The notes: generated by a model not told the origin, from the letters alone. DNA of 43,091 nt from Chamaesiphon sp. 336R_metabinner_41 (GCA_025359915.1 JANYDE010000101.1:1-43091), one strand, 5' to 3'. Positions 17,091-27,338 are shown, counted from the first letter of the stretch. A program made the numbers and translations.

Positions 17091-17807
17091 TTATTCAGCA
17101 GTAGCAAGTTCGTTGTCGTTGCGATTGCGTTTGCGAGTCAATAGGTTGAATAATTGAATACCGATGGCTTTAATCAGATTACCTTCTAATTCGTTGAACA
17201 TCACCATGTTCATATCAAAAGCAGCATTAGCTTCATCGACAACCTCATCGAGTTTAGCACCCTCGATCGGTAAATCATTCATCACTTGACGATAATTATT
17301 CTTAAACGCCTTCTCATCAGGAATTTGCTCGAACTCATAAAACGCGGTTCCTTCACCGTCTTGAAGGTTCATCGCATTCACCGCGATTTTCTTAAGAATT
17401 TGACCACCAGAGAGATCGCCCAAGTAGCGGGTGTAGAGGTGTGCTACCATCAGAGCTGGATCTCGATCGGCAACTTCATGAATGCGGGCGATATATTTTT
17501 TGGTAGCCTCAGAAGGAGCCACTTGCTCTTTCCAATTAGCACCATAATAGAAAGCTAAATCTTGCTCTAGCGCGGCTTTGCGATCGAGTTCGGGAAAGAA
17601 TACTTTAGATAGGATAGGATCGTCTGTATGCTTGTGCATTTCCTCTTCCATCGCTGAGTAGACGAAGTAGAGATTGTTGACTAGTTTACGGTAGGATTTC
17701 TTCTCCACGGTTCCTTTGAGGAAGCAGGCGATAAAACCTGTACTCTCCGCCATACTGTGGGATTTTTTAGTACCTTCGCGGAGTTTAGTAGCTAAATTAG
17801 AACTCAT
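17091..17807 (-). CDS. ho1: Heme oxygenase (biliverdin-producing)
   Basis: This enzyme opens heme to biliverdin IX-alpha with release of iron and CO, using ferredoxin. It supplies the precursor of phycocyanobilin for phycobilisomes and phytochromes. The 238-aa length is the usual HO1 size. Landmarks are LREGTKKSHSMAEST with the proximal heme ligand H17, VYSAMEEEMHKH, the LYTRYLGDLSGGQILKKIA distal helix and the C-terminal AFDMNMVMFNELE. The start is the ATG at 17807 (MSSNLATKLREGT), because the in-frame codons upstream are not part of the family. ho1 is monocistronic here; no pcyA or hemN neighbour is present. Confidence 0.96.
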   Translation of the reverse strand: MSSNLATKLREGTKKSHSMAESTGFIACFLKGTVEKKSYRKLVNNLYFVYSAMEEEMHKHTDDPILSKVFFPELDRKAALEQDLAFYYGANWKEQVAPSEATKKYIARIHEVADRDPALMVAHLYTRYLGDLSGGQILKKIAVNAMNLQDGEGTAFYEFEQIPDEKAFKNNYRQVMNDLPIEGAKLDEVVDEANAAFDMNMVMFNELEGNLIKAIGIQLFNLLTRKRNRNDNELATAE

Positions 17808-17985
17808 GTTAAAATTTTCCGAATATATATATACCAACTAATTCTGTTAGCTTAAGATAATTTGATGAGAATTTCCATTAAGATTTATTACTAAAGCTAC
17901 ATAATTGTTATACTTAATACCAAATCTAAATTGGTTGGGAGTGTTTTATCGATCGACATATTTTAACTATTTGGAGCACCATTAT

Positions 17986-19356
17986 ATGACAGTTATTCCT
18001 ACGCCAACTCAGAAATTAGCCCAAAAGTTTAATACGCTGCAACTTTTGCGGGGTGGTTGGTATACGACTTGGGGGGTAAGTTTATTATTATTAATTACCA
18101 GTATTCAGGGAGTCCATTCTCAACGAGACGCGCTCAAGACTGTGGGAAAAGATGCGGCTCCAAGTGTGTTAATGGCGCAGCGGTTGAAAGATGCTTTTGG
18201 AGATATGGATGCAAATCTGGCAAATGAATTGCTATTAAAGTCAGGCGCGAATGGACAAGCTTTGAAAGACTTTGATGAAAGTCGTAAAAAAATCGCCGAA
18301 AGATTAGTACTTGCAGCTAAAAATATTACGTATCCAGGTGAAGAAACGATCATCCAAGATTTACAATTAAAGAGTAGTGCTTATCTATTGAAATCACAAG
18401 AAGCGCGAGATGCTTATAAACGCGGTGATGCAGTTAGTATGTTGAGTATCTATCGTGATGCTGCGAATTTAATGGATACTGAGATTATCCCACAGGCGGA
18501 AAAACTCAGCCAAGTAAATTCTGATGAGTTGGACAAGAAATATGCAGAACAAAAGTTTCAGAATGGTGGAATTAGTTTCCTCATCACCATCGTGGGATTA
18601 GCTCAAATTGCTCTGTTAGTGCTAATTCAGATCTTTTTATACCAACGGATGCGCCGGATTCTAAATCTACCATTACTGGGAGCTACGGCGATTGCAATTA
18701 TTTTCCTAGGCTATACTATCAACGCATTTACTGGTGCAACAACCAATCTCAAGATCGCCAAGGAAGATGCGTTTAATTCTCTACATGCACTCCGACAAAT
18801 GAGATCTCTATCCTATCAAGCTAATGCTGATGAGAGTCGTTATTTACTAGACAAATTGAACTCAAAGAAGCATCAACAACTATTTAATAAGAAGATTTCT
18901 AGAATTATGACGATACCAGCTAATCAGTCGATCGATACTATTCTCATCAATACTAGCAAGGGCGGAAAGACTCCGGGCATAACTGGATTATTGGCGACTG
19001 AATTAAATAATATCACTTTCGATGGAGAGGGACAATCAGCGATCGATACTTTCAAAGCATTTAATCAATATTTAGCGATCGACAAACAAATTCGTCAACT
19101 ATATGATAGCGGTAAAATAGCTGAAGCGATCGCGCTTTGTGTCGGACAAAATAAAGGTGAATCAAATTGGGCATTCGATAACTATCGGAATATTCAAAAC
19201 CATTTAATCGATGTCAATCAACGAGAGTTTGATGGGAATATCAAAACTGGTAACGACAGGTTAGAAAACTTTGAACTAATTGCTACTACGGCTTTGATAA
19301 GTATTGCTATTTTAACATTACTTGGGCTGAGACCGCGATTGATGGAATATTTGTAG
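17986..19356 (+). CDS. Membrane protein with helical sensor-like domains, function unknown
   Basis: This 456-aa protein has an N-terminal membrane segment (about residues 31-46), a helical extracytoplasmic region (about 50-200, rich in A/K/D, resembling the four-helix-bundle sensor of chemoreceptors), two further membrane segments (about 208-228 and 235-255), a second helical region (about 260-420) and a last membrane helix (about 430-448). It has no kinase, HAMP or methyl-accepting domain. The start at 17986 is chosen because GGAG at 17972-17975 precedes it and the upstream codons are not protein-like. The two halves look similar in layout, suggesting an internal duplication (inference). No neighbour suggests a role. 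Confidence 0.7.
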   Translation: MTVIPTPTQKLAQKFNTLQLLRGGWYTTWGVSLLLLITSIQGVHSQRDALKTVGKDAAPSVLMAQRLKDAFGDMDANLANELLLKSGANGQALKDFDESRKKIAERLVLAAKNITYPGEETIIQDLQLKSSAYLLKSQEARDAYKRGDAVSMLSIYRDAANLMDTEIIPQAEKLSQVNSDELDKKYAEQKFQNGGISFLITIVGLAQIALLVLIQIFLYQRMRRILNLPLLGATAIAIIFLGYTINAFTGATTNLKIAKEDAFNSLHALRQMRSLSYQANADESRYLLDKLNSKKHQQLFNKKISRIMTIPANQSIDTILINTSKGGKTPGITGLLATELNNITFDGEGQSAIDTFKAFNQYLAIDKQIRQLYDSGKIAEAIALCVGQNKGESNWAFDNYRNIQNHLIDVNQREFDGNIKTGNDRLENFELIATTALISIAILTLLGLRPRLMEYL

Positions 19357-19393
19357 ATCAGTTGACAGTTGACAGTTGATACACATTCCTCCC

Positions 19394-19427
19394 CCGTCTC
19401 CCATCTCCCATCTCCCATCTCCGATCT
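19394..19427. repeat. Heptanucleotide tandem repeat (TCCCATC)
   Basis: Four to five copies of CTCCCAT in tandem lie between the membrane protein gene and glgA. The same unit returns at 21003-21023, just after the second TPR gene. Confidence 0.75.
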
Positions 19428-19516
19428 TCTTAAATTCATGGTCTGAATGGCTGGTATGATGACTGATAGACGATTTTGATAAGTCGATCGATCGCACCAG
19501 AATATAAAAAATATCT

Positions 19517-20890
19517 ATGAAAATCTTATTTGTCGCGGCGGAAGCTGCACCGATTGCTAAAGTCGGCGGGATGGCGGATGTCGTCGGTGCTTTGCCCAAA
19601 TTTCTGCGAAAAATGGGGCATGATGTGCGGATCTTCATGCCTTATTATGGCTCGCTCGTGGGAAAATTAGATATTCCCTATGAGCCTGTGTGGAATGGAT
19701 ATGCGATGTTCAATCACTTCGCGGTTTATGAGACAGTACTACCGGGTACTGATGTTCCATTGTACCTATTCGGACATCCTGTTTTCGATCCGCAGCGGAT
19801 TTATGGCGGCGAGGATGAGGATTGGCGATTCACATTTTTTGCCAATGGTGCGGCTGAATTTTGCTGGAATTATTGGAAGCCAAATGTGCTCCACTGTCAT
19901 GACTGGCATACGGGAATGTTACCTGTCTGGATGCACCAAGATCCCGATATTAGTACGATCTTCACCATCCATAATCTAGCTTATCAAGGGCCGTGGCGAT
20001 GGTATCTAGAGAAAATTACTTGGTGCCCATGGTATATGCAAGGACATAATACGATGGCAGCGGCGGTACAATTTGCCGATCGAGTCAATACAGTTTCACC
20101 TACTTATGCCGCACAGATTAAGACGATCGAGTATGGTGAGAAGATTGAGGGATTACTATCGTTTATTAGCGAACGATTGTCGGGAATTGTCAATGGGATC
20201 GACACAGAAGTTTACGATCCAGCGAATGATAAGGCTCTAGTCAAGACTTATAGTAGCAAAACGATCAAAGATCGCAGCGAAAATAAAGTCGCACTCCAAA
20301 AAGAACTTGGTTTAACCGTAAATCCTGACGTATTTACCGTCGGCATGGTATCGCGATTGGTAGAGCAAAAGGGGCTAGATTTGATGCTCCAGACACTCGA
20401 TCGGTTTCTGGCTTATACTGATGCTCAGTTTATCATCTTGGGGACAGGCGATCGCCAATATGAGAACCAATTATGGCAGCTAGCGTCTCGTTATCCAGGA
20501 CGGATGGCAACTTATCTCATGTACAATGAATCCCTGTCACGGCGGATTTATGCTGGCTCTGATGCCTTCCTGATGCCAAGTCGATTCGAGCCTTGCGGTA
20601 TCTCTCAAATGCTCGCCATGCGCTACGGTTGTGTCCCGATTGTCCGTCGTACAGGTGGACTAGTCGATACAGTCACCCACCACGATCCTCAACATCAACA
20701 GGGTACAGGCTATTGTTTCGATCGATATGAAGCCCTAGATCTCTACACCTGTATGGTACGCGCCTGGGAGAGCTTTAATTATAAACCACAATGGCAAGCT
20801 CTCCAACAACGCGGCATGGACACCGACTTTAGCTGGAATAAATCAGCTAAAGAGTACGATGCTCTCTATCAATCAGTGATTGAAGGATAG
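19517..20890 (+). CDS. glgA: Glycogen synthase (ADP-glucose)
   Basis: This GT5-family enzyme transfers glucose from ADP-glucose to the non-reducing end of glycogen, the main carbon store of cyanobacteria. The start is well supported by [27 protein letters not shown], where KVGG (residues 15-18) binds ADP-glucose. The N-terminal GT5 domain continues through [15 protein letters not shown] and TIHNLAYQG. The C-terminal domain shows [29 protein letters not shown] and the nucleotide-sugar loop [19 protein letters not shown]. Its 457 aa are slightly short compared with most GlgA (about 470-490). Cyanobacteria often have two isoforms, and I cannot say which this is. No other glycogen gene is adjacent. 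Confidence 0.95.
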   Translation: MKILFVAAEAAPIAKVGGMADVVGALPKFLRKMGHDVRIFMPYYGSLVGKLDIPYEPVWNGYAMFNHFAVYETVLPGTDVPLYLFGHPVFDPQRIYGGEDEDWRFTFFANGAAEFCWNYWKPNVLHCHDWHTGMLPVWMHQDPDISTIFTIHNLAYQGPWRWYLEKITWCPWYMQGHNTMAAAVQFADRVNTVSPTYAAQIKTIEYGEKIEGLLSFISERLSGIVNGIDTEVYDPANDKALVKTYSSKTIKDRSENKVALQKELGLTVNPDVFTVGMVSRLVEQKGLDLMLQTLDRFLAYTDAQFIILGTGDRQYENQLWQLASRYPGRMATYLMYNESLSRRIYAGSDAFLMPSRFEPCGISQMLAMRYGCVPIVRRTGGLVDTVTHHDPQHQQGTGYCFDRYEALDLYTCMVRAWESFNYKPQWQALQQRGMDTDFSWNKSAKEYDALYQSVIEG

Positions 20891-20948
20891 ATAGTTAGTT
20901 AGAAATAAGGATTAAATAAGATCAAGATTTTCCCGCACCCTAGCCATC

Positions 20949-20988
20949 TTCCAAGTAGGGGCAATTCATGAATTGCCCTTACTTGGAA
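20949..20988. repeat. Palindromic repeat, second member of the 8104-8150 family
   Basis: Forty bases form arms of 19 bp with one mismatch around CAATTCATGAATTG. It is located between the convergent ends of glgA and the TPR gene, where it may terminate both. Confidence 0.8.
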
Positions 20989-21018
20989 AATGGGATGTAT
21001 CATCTCCCATCTCCCATC

Positions 21019-21549
21019 TCACAACATTCCCGAACCCCAGCTATCACCGCCGCTAATTTTATTAATTGACTTCATCGTACTTTGATATTTTTTCAGATTA
21101 CCTTGTTCCTTAAATAATTTAGCGGCAAATCGGAGATCTATCGCAGCTTCTTGTTCGCCATATAAGTCTCTGTAGGCATAACTGCGATTAGAATAAGCTA
21201 ATGCAAAATCTGGTTGGAGTGCGATCGATTTATTGTAATCATCGATCGCACTCAGATAATCTTTGGAGATATAATGTAAGAATCCCCTTCTGTAATAAGC
21301 CATTGACAAATTAGGATCTAGTTTGATCGAATGATTGTAATCTGACATCGCATTTGCTGCATAACCTAATCGATAATATGCAACTCCGCGACAACAAAAA
21401 GCGAGTGCATCACCAGGGTTAAGTTGAATTGCCTGAGTGTATTCTGTGATTGCGCCTTGATAATCGCCATTTTTATACTTCGTCTTAGCTGACAATAAAA
21501 TGTCACTATTATTTGGAATTTTACTAGGAGATAAAGTCTGTTGAGACAT
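21019..21549 (-). CDS. TPR-repeat protein
   Basis: This 176-aa protein lacks a signal peptide and is therefore probably cytoplasmic. Four tetratricopeptide repeats are visible at about residues 20-155: AKTKYKNGDYQGAITEYTQAI, AFCCRGVAYYRLGYAANAMSDY, AYYRRGFLHYISKDYLSAIDDY and AYSNRSYAYRDLYGEQEAAIDL. The end, AAKLFKEQGNLKKYQSTMKSINKI, resembles the end of the TPR protein at 13449 (AAKLFQQQQNLGGYQQAREWINKL), so the two share a recent ancestor or a C-cap type. It is convergent with glgA. No specific function can be given. Confidence 0.85.
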   Translation of the reverse strand: MSQQTLSPSKIPNNSDILLSAKTKYKNGDYQGAITEYTQAIQLNPGDALAFCCRGVAYYRLGYAANAMSDYNHSIKLDPNLSMAYYRRGFLHYISKDYLSAIDDYNKSIALQPDFALAYSNRSYAYRDLYGEQEAAIDLRFAAKLFKEQGNLKKYQSTMKSINKISGGDSWGSGML

Positions 21550-21787
21550 GCTTGTGTGTAGGTTTTGATCGACTGTTTGTAGTGTGAAAAACAGAGTTAT
21601 TTAACACCAACGATAGCCTTTTTAAATTCGATCTGACAGGGGGTTAATTATTAGCTCTGTGTATTTCTTACCATTAAGCAACACAAGCAATCATCTGTAG
21701 CGCAAAGCATGGTGGGCAATTCCCACCACATAGGTTTCAGGTATAATCTATTTTATAAATAATTGATCCTACCTACTTATAATAGAA

Positions 21788-21809
21788 AGGGTGGGCATTT
21801 GCCCACCCT
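21788..21809 (-). terminator. Likely terminator of desA
   Basis: AGGGTGGGCA at 21788-21797 pairs perfectly with 21800-21809 around a 2-nt loop. On the minus strand the stem is followed by TTTC and AT-rich sequence. It begins about 30 nt after the desA stop codon. A related GGTGGGCAATTCCCACC hairpin lies at 21710-21726. The 290-bp interval 21550-21839 holds nothing else I can support. Confidence 0.6.
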
Positions 21810-21839
21810 ACAAGTCATTTTAAATTTAATTCCTCAAGC

Positions 21840-22883
21840 CTAATTATTGTTGGCGTTAAACTCACGAAAAGTTTGATAGAACTCGGTCTGTTCATAGATA
21901 TGACACTTATCAGTGATATCTTTCATCATTTCCCAAGTGAACTTACGTTCCTTGATATGTTCGCCCCACTTAGCTTGGATCACAGCATGAGCTTCACGCA
22001 AGCGGTAAGAAGGAATCGCAGTGGAAATATGATGAGGAACGTGAACATTGATATCGTGACAGAGGAATTCCACCCAAGCAGGGTAGTCACAGTGTACGGT
22101 ACCAGATAATTGAGCGATCGCTTCGTTCCACTCTTCAGCAGGATTGAAAGGAATATCAGCAGCGGTATGATGAACGATCGTGAAAGTACTCATCCAGAAA
22201 TGATATACCAACCAAGGTAATACCCAAAACTTAACGAATCCCCAAACGCCTAAAGTCGCAATCATGACAGGGAAAATCAGTGCAGCACCGATAATCACAA
22301 ACAAGGCTGAGAACTTGACATCATCTCTGGTTTTACCTTCTGGAAACTTGCGCCAGTCAAAGTGAACTGCTGCCCAATGAGGTAAGGATGCCAACCACCA
22401 TAACCGACCGCGCATTGCTTGATAGACTACCTGGAGCCAAGTTGGCGCATCTGCATAAGCTTCAGGTCTCCAAGGTTGCCAAGCATTGTCCACGTCCATT
22501 TTATTGGTGTGTTTGTGGTGCTTGTTGTGACCGTACCGCCAGCCGTGGAAGGGATAAATCAGCGTCAGCATAAACAGATGACCGACGATATCATTTACCT
22601 TACGGCTCTTGGAAAAAGAACGGTGAGCACAATCATGTCCGATCACAAAACAACCAGTCATCGCTGTACCTGTAAACACCCAGGCGAGGGGTAGAAGGTA
22701 CCAAGGAGCGTAGGCAATTGCTGCCATGCCGATAGTGACAGTGACGACCGTTTTGACCGTCATCAAGAAGGCTTGCGTGTTGTCTTTGGCGAAGACCTCT
22801 TTTGGTAAAGATTGGATGATATGTTTGAGTTTAAGATTCGGGGACAGCGCGGTGGCTGTATTCGGCTCGATCGATAAAGTCAT
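21840..22883 (-). CDS. desA: Delta-12 (omega-6) acyl-lipid desaturase
   Basis: This integral membrane di-iron desaturase introduces the delta-12 double bond into oleoyl lipids, using ferredoxin, and helps membranes adapt to cold. The 347-aa protein shows all three histidine boxes: HDCAH (residues 83-87), HNKHH (119-123) and HVPHH in the C-terminal third. It also has the DesA-specific stretches WGFVKFWVLPWLVYHFWMST, TIVHHTAADIPFNPAEEWNEA and GTVHCDYPAWVEFLCHDIN. Hydrophobic segments lie at about 42-80 and 215-250. The start is the ATG at 22883 (MTLSIEPNT), because the in-frame extension upstream runs into repeat DNA. Its divergent neighbour is smc. Confidence 0.93.
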   Translation of the reverse strand: MTLSIEPNTATALSPNLKLKHIIQSLPKEVFAKDNTQAFLMTVKTVVTVTIGMAAIAYAPWYLLPLAWVFTGTAMTGCFVIGHDCAHRSFSKSRKVNDIVGHLFMLTLIYPFHGWRYGHNKHHKHTNKMDVDNAWQPWRPEAYADAPTWLQVVYQAMRGRLWWLASLPHWAAVHFDWRKFPEGKTRDDVKFSALFVIIGAALIFPVMIATLGVWGFVKFWVLPWLVYHFWMSTFTIVHHTAADIPFNPAEEWNEAIAQLSGTVHCDYPAWVEFLCHDINVHVPHHISTAIPSYRLREAHAVIQAKWGEHIKERKFTWEMMKDITDKCHIYEQTEFYQTFREFNANNN

Positions 22884-23163
22884 GTAGCGGTTTTGATCTC
22901 CAAAAAAATATAAAGCACCGTTGCTGCTACTGTCAATTGGACACCGCTCTATTCCCCCACAGGGAGGCTCCGCCAACGGCAGATCGGTGGCAATTGTTAA
23001 TTTGTAGCCTAATTAGGTACCGTTTTGTTAACAATCATTAACATTTATATTACCCTAGTCTGCGACTGGCGGCTAGTAAGTCGATCCCCAAGTTCAGGAA
23101 AGCTGATAAGATATTCACTTGGGAAAATGCGGACTTGTGCCGCTTAGGGATGCATCTAGAGCT
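22884..23163. other. Divergent intergenic region between desA and smc
   Basis: These 280 bp should hold both promoters. A repeat-derived block (GGAGGCTCCGCC near 22970) lies in it. I see no clear -35/-10 pair, operator or small ORF. Confidence 0.5.
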
Positions 23164-26100
23164 ATGGTACACATCAAACAAGTAGAACTGTCGCATTTCA
23201 AGTCTTTCGGTGGTACTACCAAAGTCCCGATTTTGCCTGGATTTACTGTAGTATCGGGGCCGAATGGTTCGGGGAAGTCGAATATTCTCGACGCGCTGTT
23301 ATTTTGTCTCGGATTGGCTAGTTCTAAGGGGATGCGGGCGGAACGGTTGCCGGATTTGGTAAATCATGACCGCAATACTAAGGGCGCGTCTGAGGCGATT
23401 GTGACGGTGACTTTCGATTTGGAGAATGATGAGCCAGCACCGGAGGTGAAGGTGGTGGATATTAGTAGTCTGTCGCCTGCTCCACCCAGAGAGAGACTGG
23501 CGAATGAGTGGGTAGTGACGCGGCGGCTGCGGGTGAATGCTCAGGGTGGTTATACGTCGAATTATTCGATTAATGGGGAGGCGTGTAATCTCGCGGAGTT
23601 GCACGATCAATTGAATGCGCTGCGGATTTATCCTGAGGGCTATAACGTCGTGTTGCAGGGGGATGTCACTAGCATCATCTCGATGAATAGCAAGGAGCGG
23701 CGGGAGATTATTGATGAGTTGGCTGGTGTGGCGGCTTTCGATCGCAAGATCGATCGAGCTAAGAGTACACTGGATGAGGTGAAGGAAAAGGTCGAAAAAT
23801 GCAATATTGTTGCGGCTGAATTGGTGGCGCAGCGGGACAGGTTGGCGCAGGATAAGATTAAGGCTGAAAAGTACCAAAGATTGCGGACGGAATTTCAACA
23901 GAAGTCTGTGGAAGAGGTGGTTTTGAAGTGGCAGAATCTTCAGCAGAAGCAGTCTAATATTCAGGCGGATTTAGGTAAGGGTAAGGTTGCTCTGATTGAG
24001 TTGGATCGGCAAGTAACAGATCTGCAAGGGGAGATCGGGATGACGACGGTGGAAGTTGAGCGGTTAAATGCTTGCGTGCGGGCGTTGGGTGAGGAGAAGT
24101 TATTAGCGGCTCAGGCGGAGTTGGCAACACAGCAGGCGGAACAACGTCAACTAGTTCAGCAGCAACAAGAACTGATTACAAATCGCGCTAATACGCATAC
24201 TAATCAACAGCAATCGGCGACGCAATTAGCTAATTATGAGGGTGAATTTAAGAGTTTAACTAGTAAGCAACAGCAGCTAGAAACTACCCAATTAGCTAAA
24301 CTAATTGTCGATCGCGATGATACGCAATATCAGTTAGGATTGACTAAGGAAAAAGCTAGCTCGATCGCGTCGGCATCTACGGCTTGGGTGGAGGAACAAA
24401 CTCAGGTTACACGCCAGATTGAAACGACGCTTCAGTTATTAAGTAAACAGCGGACAGCTCAAGCACAACTAACCGAACGTCGCAGTCAGTTAACAGCAAA
24501 GATCGCCGAAGAAACCGATCGCTTGGCAACTGTTAGCCCTGAACTATTAGCTAATCAAAATAAAGTCACTCAGCTTCAAGATAAACTCGCTCAATCCACA
24601 GGCGAATTAGCCGTATTAGAGAACAAACTCACCGCCGTTCAAACTAACGTTGATACTCAACTAGAAACCCAAAAACGACTATTACAAGAACAGCGCGATA
24701 AACAGCGATTAGTCGATAAATTAGAAGCCCAGAATCAAGTCCAACAGGAAGCACAAGGTACCTTCGCAACCAAAATCATCCAGGAAGCCAAAATCCCTGG
24801 CGTACATGGCTTAGTCGCCCAATTAGGCAAAGTAGATCCTGCCTATCAATTAGCTCTAGAAATCTCCGCAGGGGCAAGGCTGGGTAATTTAGTCGTCCAA
24901 GATGATGGCGTAGCTTCCCGCGCGATCGAACTGCTCAAACAAAAACGCGGTGGACGGGCGACATTTTTACCATTAAATAAAATTAATGCCCAACCATTAC
25001 GCGAGAATGCCGCATTAAGATCGACCCAAGGTTTTATTGATTATGCCGTTAATTTAGTAGACTTCGATCGCGAGTACGAAAACATCTTTAATTACGTCTT
25101 TGGTGGGACAATAGTATTCGACAGACTCGATCGAGCGCGGAGTCTACTCGGCAAACACCGCATCGTCACCCTCGACGGCGAACTGCTCGAAGCCAGTGGC
25201 GCAATGACAGGGGGAAATATCTCGAATAAATCCACCCTCCACTTTGGTACCGCCGATGCGAGTGAATCCGCCGAAGTCCGCACCCTGCAACAGCGACTTG
25301 CCCAAATCGAACAGATCCTCCAAGTCAGCATCGAAGTCGTCAACAAAAGCAACACCGAACTGCGTCAACTGAGTACCGCCGTCGCTGATACCCGCCAAAA
25401 TCAACGAGAAATCAAACTCAACTTCGATCGCAATCACCAAGAAATCGGTCAATTAACCAATCAACAAACTCAACTCCAGAGCCAGATTGCCAAAAATCAA
25501 CAAGATCTCGATCGCACCATCACCGATCTCACCGCCCTAGAACAAACTCTACCCGCCCAAGAAGCCACCCTCGCCGCATCCCACGCCGAACTCGCCGAAC
25601 TCGAAAAATCCGGCGTACATAGCGATTGGCAAGCTATCCAAACCGAGATTAAATCGATCGAACAGCAGTTCCAACAGCGTCAACAAGCCCTCGCCAGCGT
25701 CGAACAGCAACTCCAAGAGATCGATCGTCAGCGGAGCATTTTAACCGAAAAAATCTCCGAACATCAACGCCGCACCAGTGAATATATCGAACAGATTGGC
25801 GGACTCGATCGAAAACTCACCGACATTCAAGCTAAAATAACTATAATTAACGACGGAATTCTAGCCACAAAAGCCGCCCTAGTCATCCTCGACAAAGAAC
25901 TCGGTACCGACAAACAAGAGCGCGACAAAGCCGAAGCCAAACTCCGCCAACTCCAGCTCAACCTCCAAGAACTCCAGTGGGAGCAACAAAAACTCACCCA
26001 ACTCCAACAGCAACGCCAAACCGAAATCGACAACCTGATCGTCCAAATTGCCACCCAACGCACCGAACTCCCCGCCGAACTCCCCGAACTCCCACCCGAA

Positions 26101-26769
26101 TCCCAAACCGACGAATATCTCGCCTCCCTCCAATCCCAAATCCGCCTACTCCAAAAACGGATGGAAGGAATGGAACCCGTCAACATGCTCGCCCTCGAAG
26201 CCTACGAAGAAACCAACAACCGTCTCCAAGAACTCAGCGACAAACTCGCCACCCTCGAAGCCGAAAGTATGGAACTCTTGCTCCGCATCGAAAACTTCAC
26301 CACCCTGCGCTTCCAAGCCTTCAGCGAAGCCTTTGATGCCGTCAACCTCAACTTCCAAGATATCTTCGCCGAACTCTCTGACGGCGACGGCTTCCTCCAA
26401 TTAGAAGATCCAAATAATCCCTTTGCTGGTGGTTTAAATCTCGTTGCCCACCCTAAAGGAAAACCCGTCCAACGCCTCTCCTCGATGTCTGGGGGCGAGA
26501 AATCCCTGACAGCTCTAAGTTTTATCTTCGCCCTCCAACGCTACCGCCCATCGCCCTTCTATGCCTTCGATGAGGTCGATATGTTCCTCGATGGGGCGAA
26601 TGTGGAACGCCTGTCGAAGATGATTCGCAAGCAAGCTAATCAAGCGCAGTTTTTGGTAGTGAGTCTGCGTCGCCCGATGATTGAAGCGGCTGACAGGACA
26701 ATTGGTGTGACGCAAGCACGGGGAGCTTATACTCAGGTATTGGGTATCAATCTCAAGACTTCGGCGTAG
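23164..26769 (+). CDS. smc: Chromosome segregation protein SMC
   Basis: This long-coiled-coil ATPase compacts and segregates the chromosome together with ScpA and ScpB (not in the window). The 1201-aa protein has an N-terminal head with the Walker A motif GPNGSGKSN (residues 32-40), the first coiled coil (about 170-530), a hinge (about 540-700, with VHGLVAQLGKVDPAYQLALEI and RATFLPLNKI) and the second coiled coil (about 715-1060). The C-terminal head carries the ABC signature [10 protein letters not shown] (about 1105-1114) and Walker [14 protein letters not shown]. The ATG at 23164 (MVHIKQVELSHFKSFGG) is the family start. Base composition swings from G-rich in the first kilobase to strongly C-rich in the second half. 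Its last 70-410 bp are duplicated at 27728-27797 and 29966-30376. Confidence 0.97.
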   Translation: MVHIKQVELSHFKSFGGTTKVPILPGFTVVSGPNGSGKSNILDALLFCLGLASSKGMRAERLPDLVNHDRNTKGASEAIVTVTFDLENDEPAPEVKVVDISSLSPAPPRERLANEWVVTRRLRVNAQGGYTSNYSINGEACNLAELHDQLNALRIYPEGYNVVLQGDVTSIISMNSKERREIIDELAGVAAFDRKIDRAKSTLDEVKEKVEKCNIVAAELVAQRDRLAQDKIKAEKYQRLRTEFQQKSVEEVVLKWQNLQQKQSNIQADLGKGKVALIELDRQVTDLQGEIGMTTVEVERLNACVRALGEEKLLAAQAELATQQAEQRQLVQQQQELITNRANTHTNQQQSATQLANYEGEFKSLTSKQQQLETTQLAKLIVDRDDTQYQLGLTKEKASSIASASTAWVEEQTQVTRQIETTLQLLSKQRTAQAQLTERRSQLTAKIAEETDRLATVSPELLANQNKVTQLQDKLAQSTGELAVLENKLTAVQTNVDTQLETQKRLLQEQRDKQRLVDKLEAQNQVQQEAQGTFATKIIQEAKIPGVHGLVAQLGKVDPAYQLALEISAGARLGNLVVQDDGVASRAIELLKQKRGGRATFLPLNKINAQPLRENAALRSTQGFIDYAVNLVDFDREYENIFNYVFGGTIVFDRLDRARSLLGKHRIVTLDGELLEASGAMTGGNISNKSTLHFGTADASESAEVRTLQQRLAQIEQILQVSIEVVNKSNTELRQLSTAVADTRQNQREIKLNFDRNHQEIGQLTNQQTQLQSQIAKNQQDLDRTITDLTALEQTLPAQEATLAASHAELAELEKSGVHSDWQAIQTEIKSIEQQFQQRQQALASVEQQLQEIDRQRSILTEKISEHQRRTSEYIEQIGGLDRKLTDIQAKITIINDGILATKAALVILDKELGTDKQERDKAEAKLRQLQLNLQELQWEQQKLTQLQQQRQTEIDNLIVQIATQRTELPAELPELPPESQTDEYLASLQSQIRLLQKRMEGMEPVNMLALEAYEETNNRLQELSDKLATLEAESMELLLRIENFTTLRFQAFSEAFDAVNLNFQDIFAELSDGDGFLQLEDPNNPFAGGLNLVAHPKGKPVQRLSSMSGGEKSLTALSFIFALQRYRPSPFYAFDEVDMFLDGANVERLSKMIRKQANQAQFLVVSLRRPMIEAADRTIGVTQARGAYTQVLGINLKTSA

Positions 26770-26789
26770 GCATCTTCCAATCCTAAAAT

Positions 26790-27335
26790 ATGCTAAAAAA
26801 TGTCAAAATTATTAGAAGCAGTGATGAACAATTAATTGATGCAGACATATCGAATTTATCAACTAAAAATCTTGATGACTTTGAGTTGGTATGGAAACCA
26901 CAACTACAAAATTCTGTTGCTGAGGATCGAGTATGGGATTGGGTGAAAAAAGAGCGAATCTATGTTGCTAGCCCCAATTACGAAAGTTATGCAGTCGAAT
27001 GTGAAGGGATGACTCAAGGATTGATGCTCATCGATACTCGCTTTCATCGTTCTCAAATCGAATCTAGCCGACGGCTAGTATATGTATCTTTCCTCGCGAC
27101 AGCTCCCTGGAACCGCTCCTTAATTCAAACACCACCTACCTATCGAGCCGTGGGAAGTGTTTTACTCCAATTTGCCAGGGAGCGTAGTTTTGAATTAGGA
27201 TATGGAGGCTTGGTCGGTTTACACGCATTGAGTGAGTCTGTCAGTTTCTATGCCAAAATGGGTATGATTGGTGGAGATGGAGATCCAGACAGAGATGGAT
27301 TGCCTTATTTCGAGTGGTATCGTCGCGAGGAGTGA
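26790..27335 (+). CDS. GNAT-like acetyltransferase domain protein in the smc 3' accessory module
   Basis: This 181-aa protein has a C-terminal half resembling a GNAT fold: GVG-like AVGSVLLQFARERSFELGYGG (about residues 113-134) would be the acetyl-CoA-binding loop and helix, followed by LHALSESVSFYAKMGM (142-157), the usual end of the fold. The N-terminal 80 residues (DADISNLSTKNLDDFELVW and WVKKERIYVASPNYESYAVE) are not recognised. It starts 20 bp after smc and ends 3 bp before the next gene, so the two form a pair. GNAT toxins exist in toxin-antitoxin systems, but those partners are usually ribbon-helix-helix proteins and this partner is not, so the function is open. Confidence 0.7.
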   Translation: MLKNVKIIRSSDEQLIDADISNLSTKNLDDFELVWKPQLQNSVAEDRVWDWVKKERIYVASPNYESYAVECEGMTQGLMLIDTRFHRSQIESSRRLVYVSFLATAPWNRSLIQTPPTYRAVGSVLLQFARERSFELGYGGLVGLHALSESVSFYAKMGMIGGDGDPDRDGLPYFEWYRREE

Positions 27336-27338
27336 ATC

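Noticed and set aside
25827-26404. Several long overlapping ORFs on both strands inside smc
   Set aside because: They are shadows caused by the skewed codon use of the smc coiled coil (proline- or serine/tryptophan-rich nonsense peptides).
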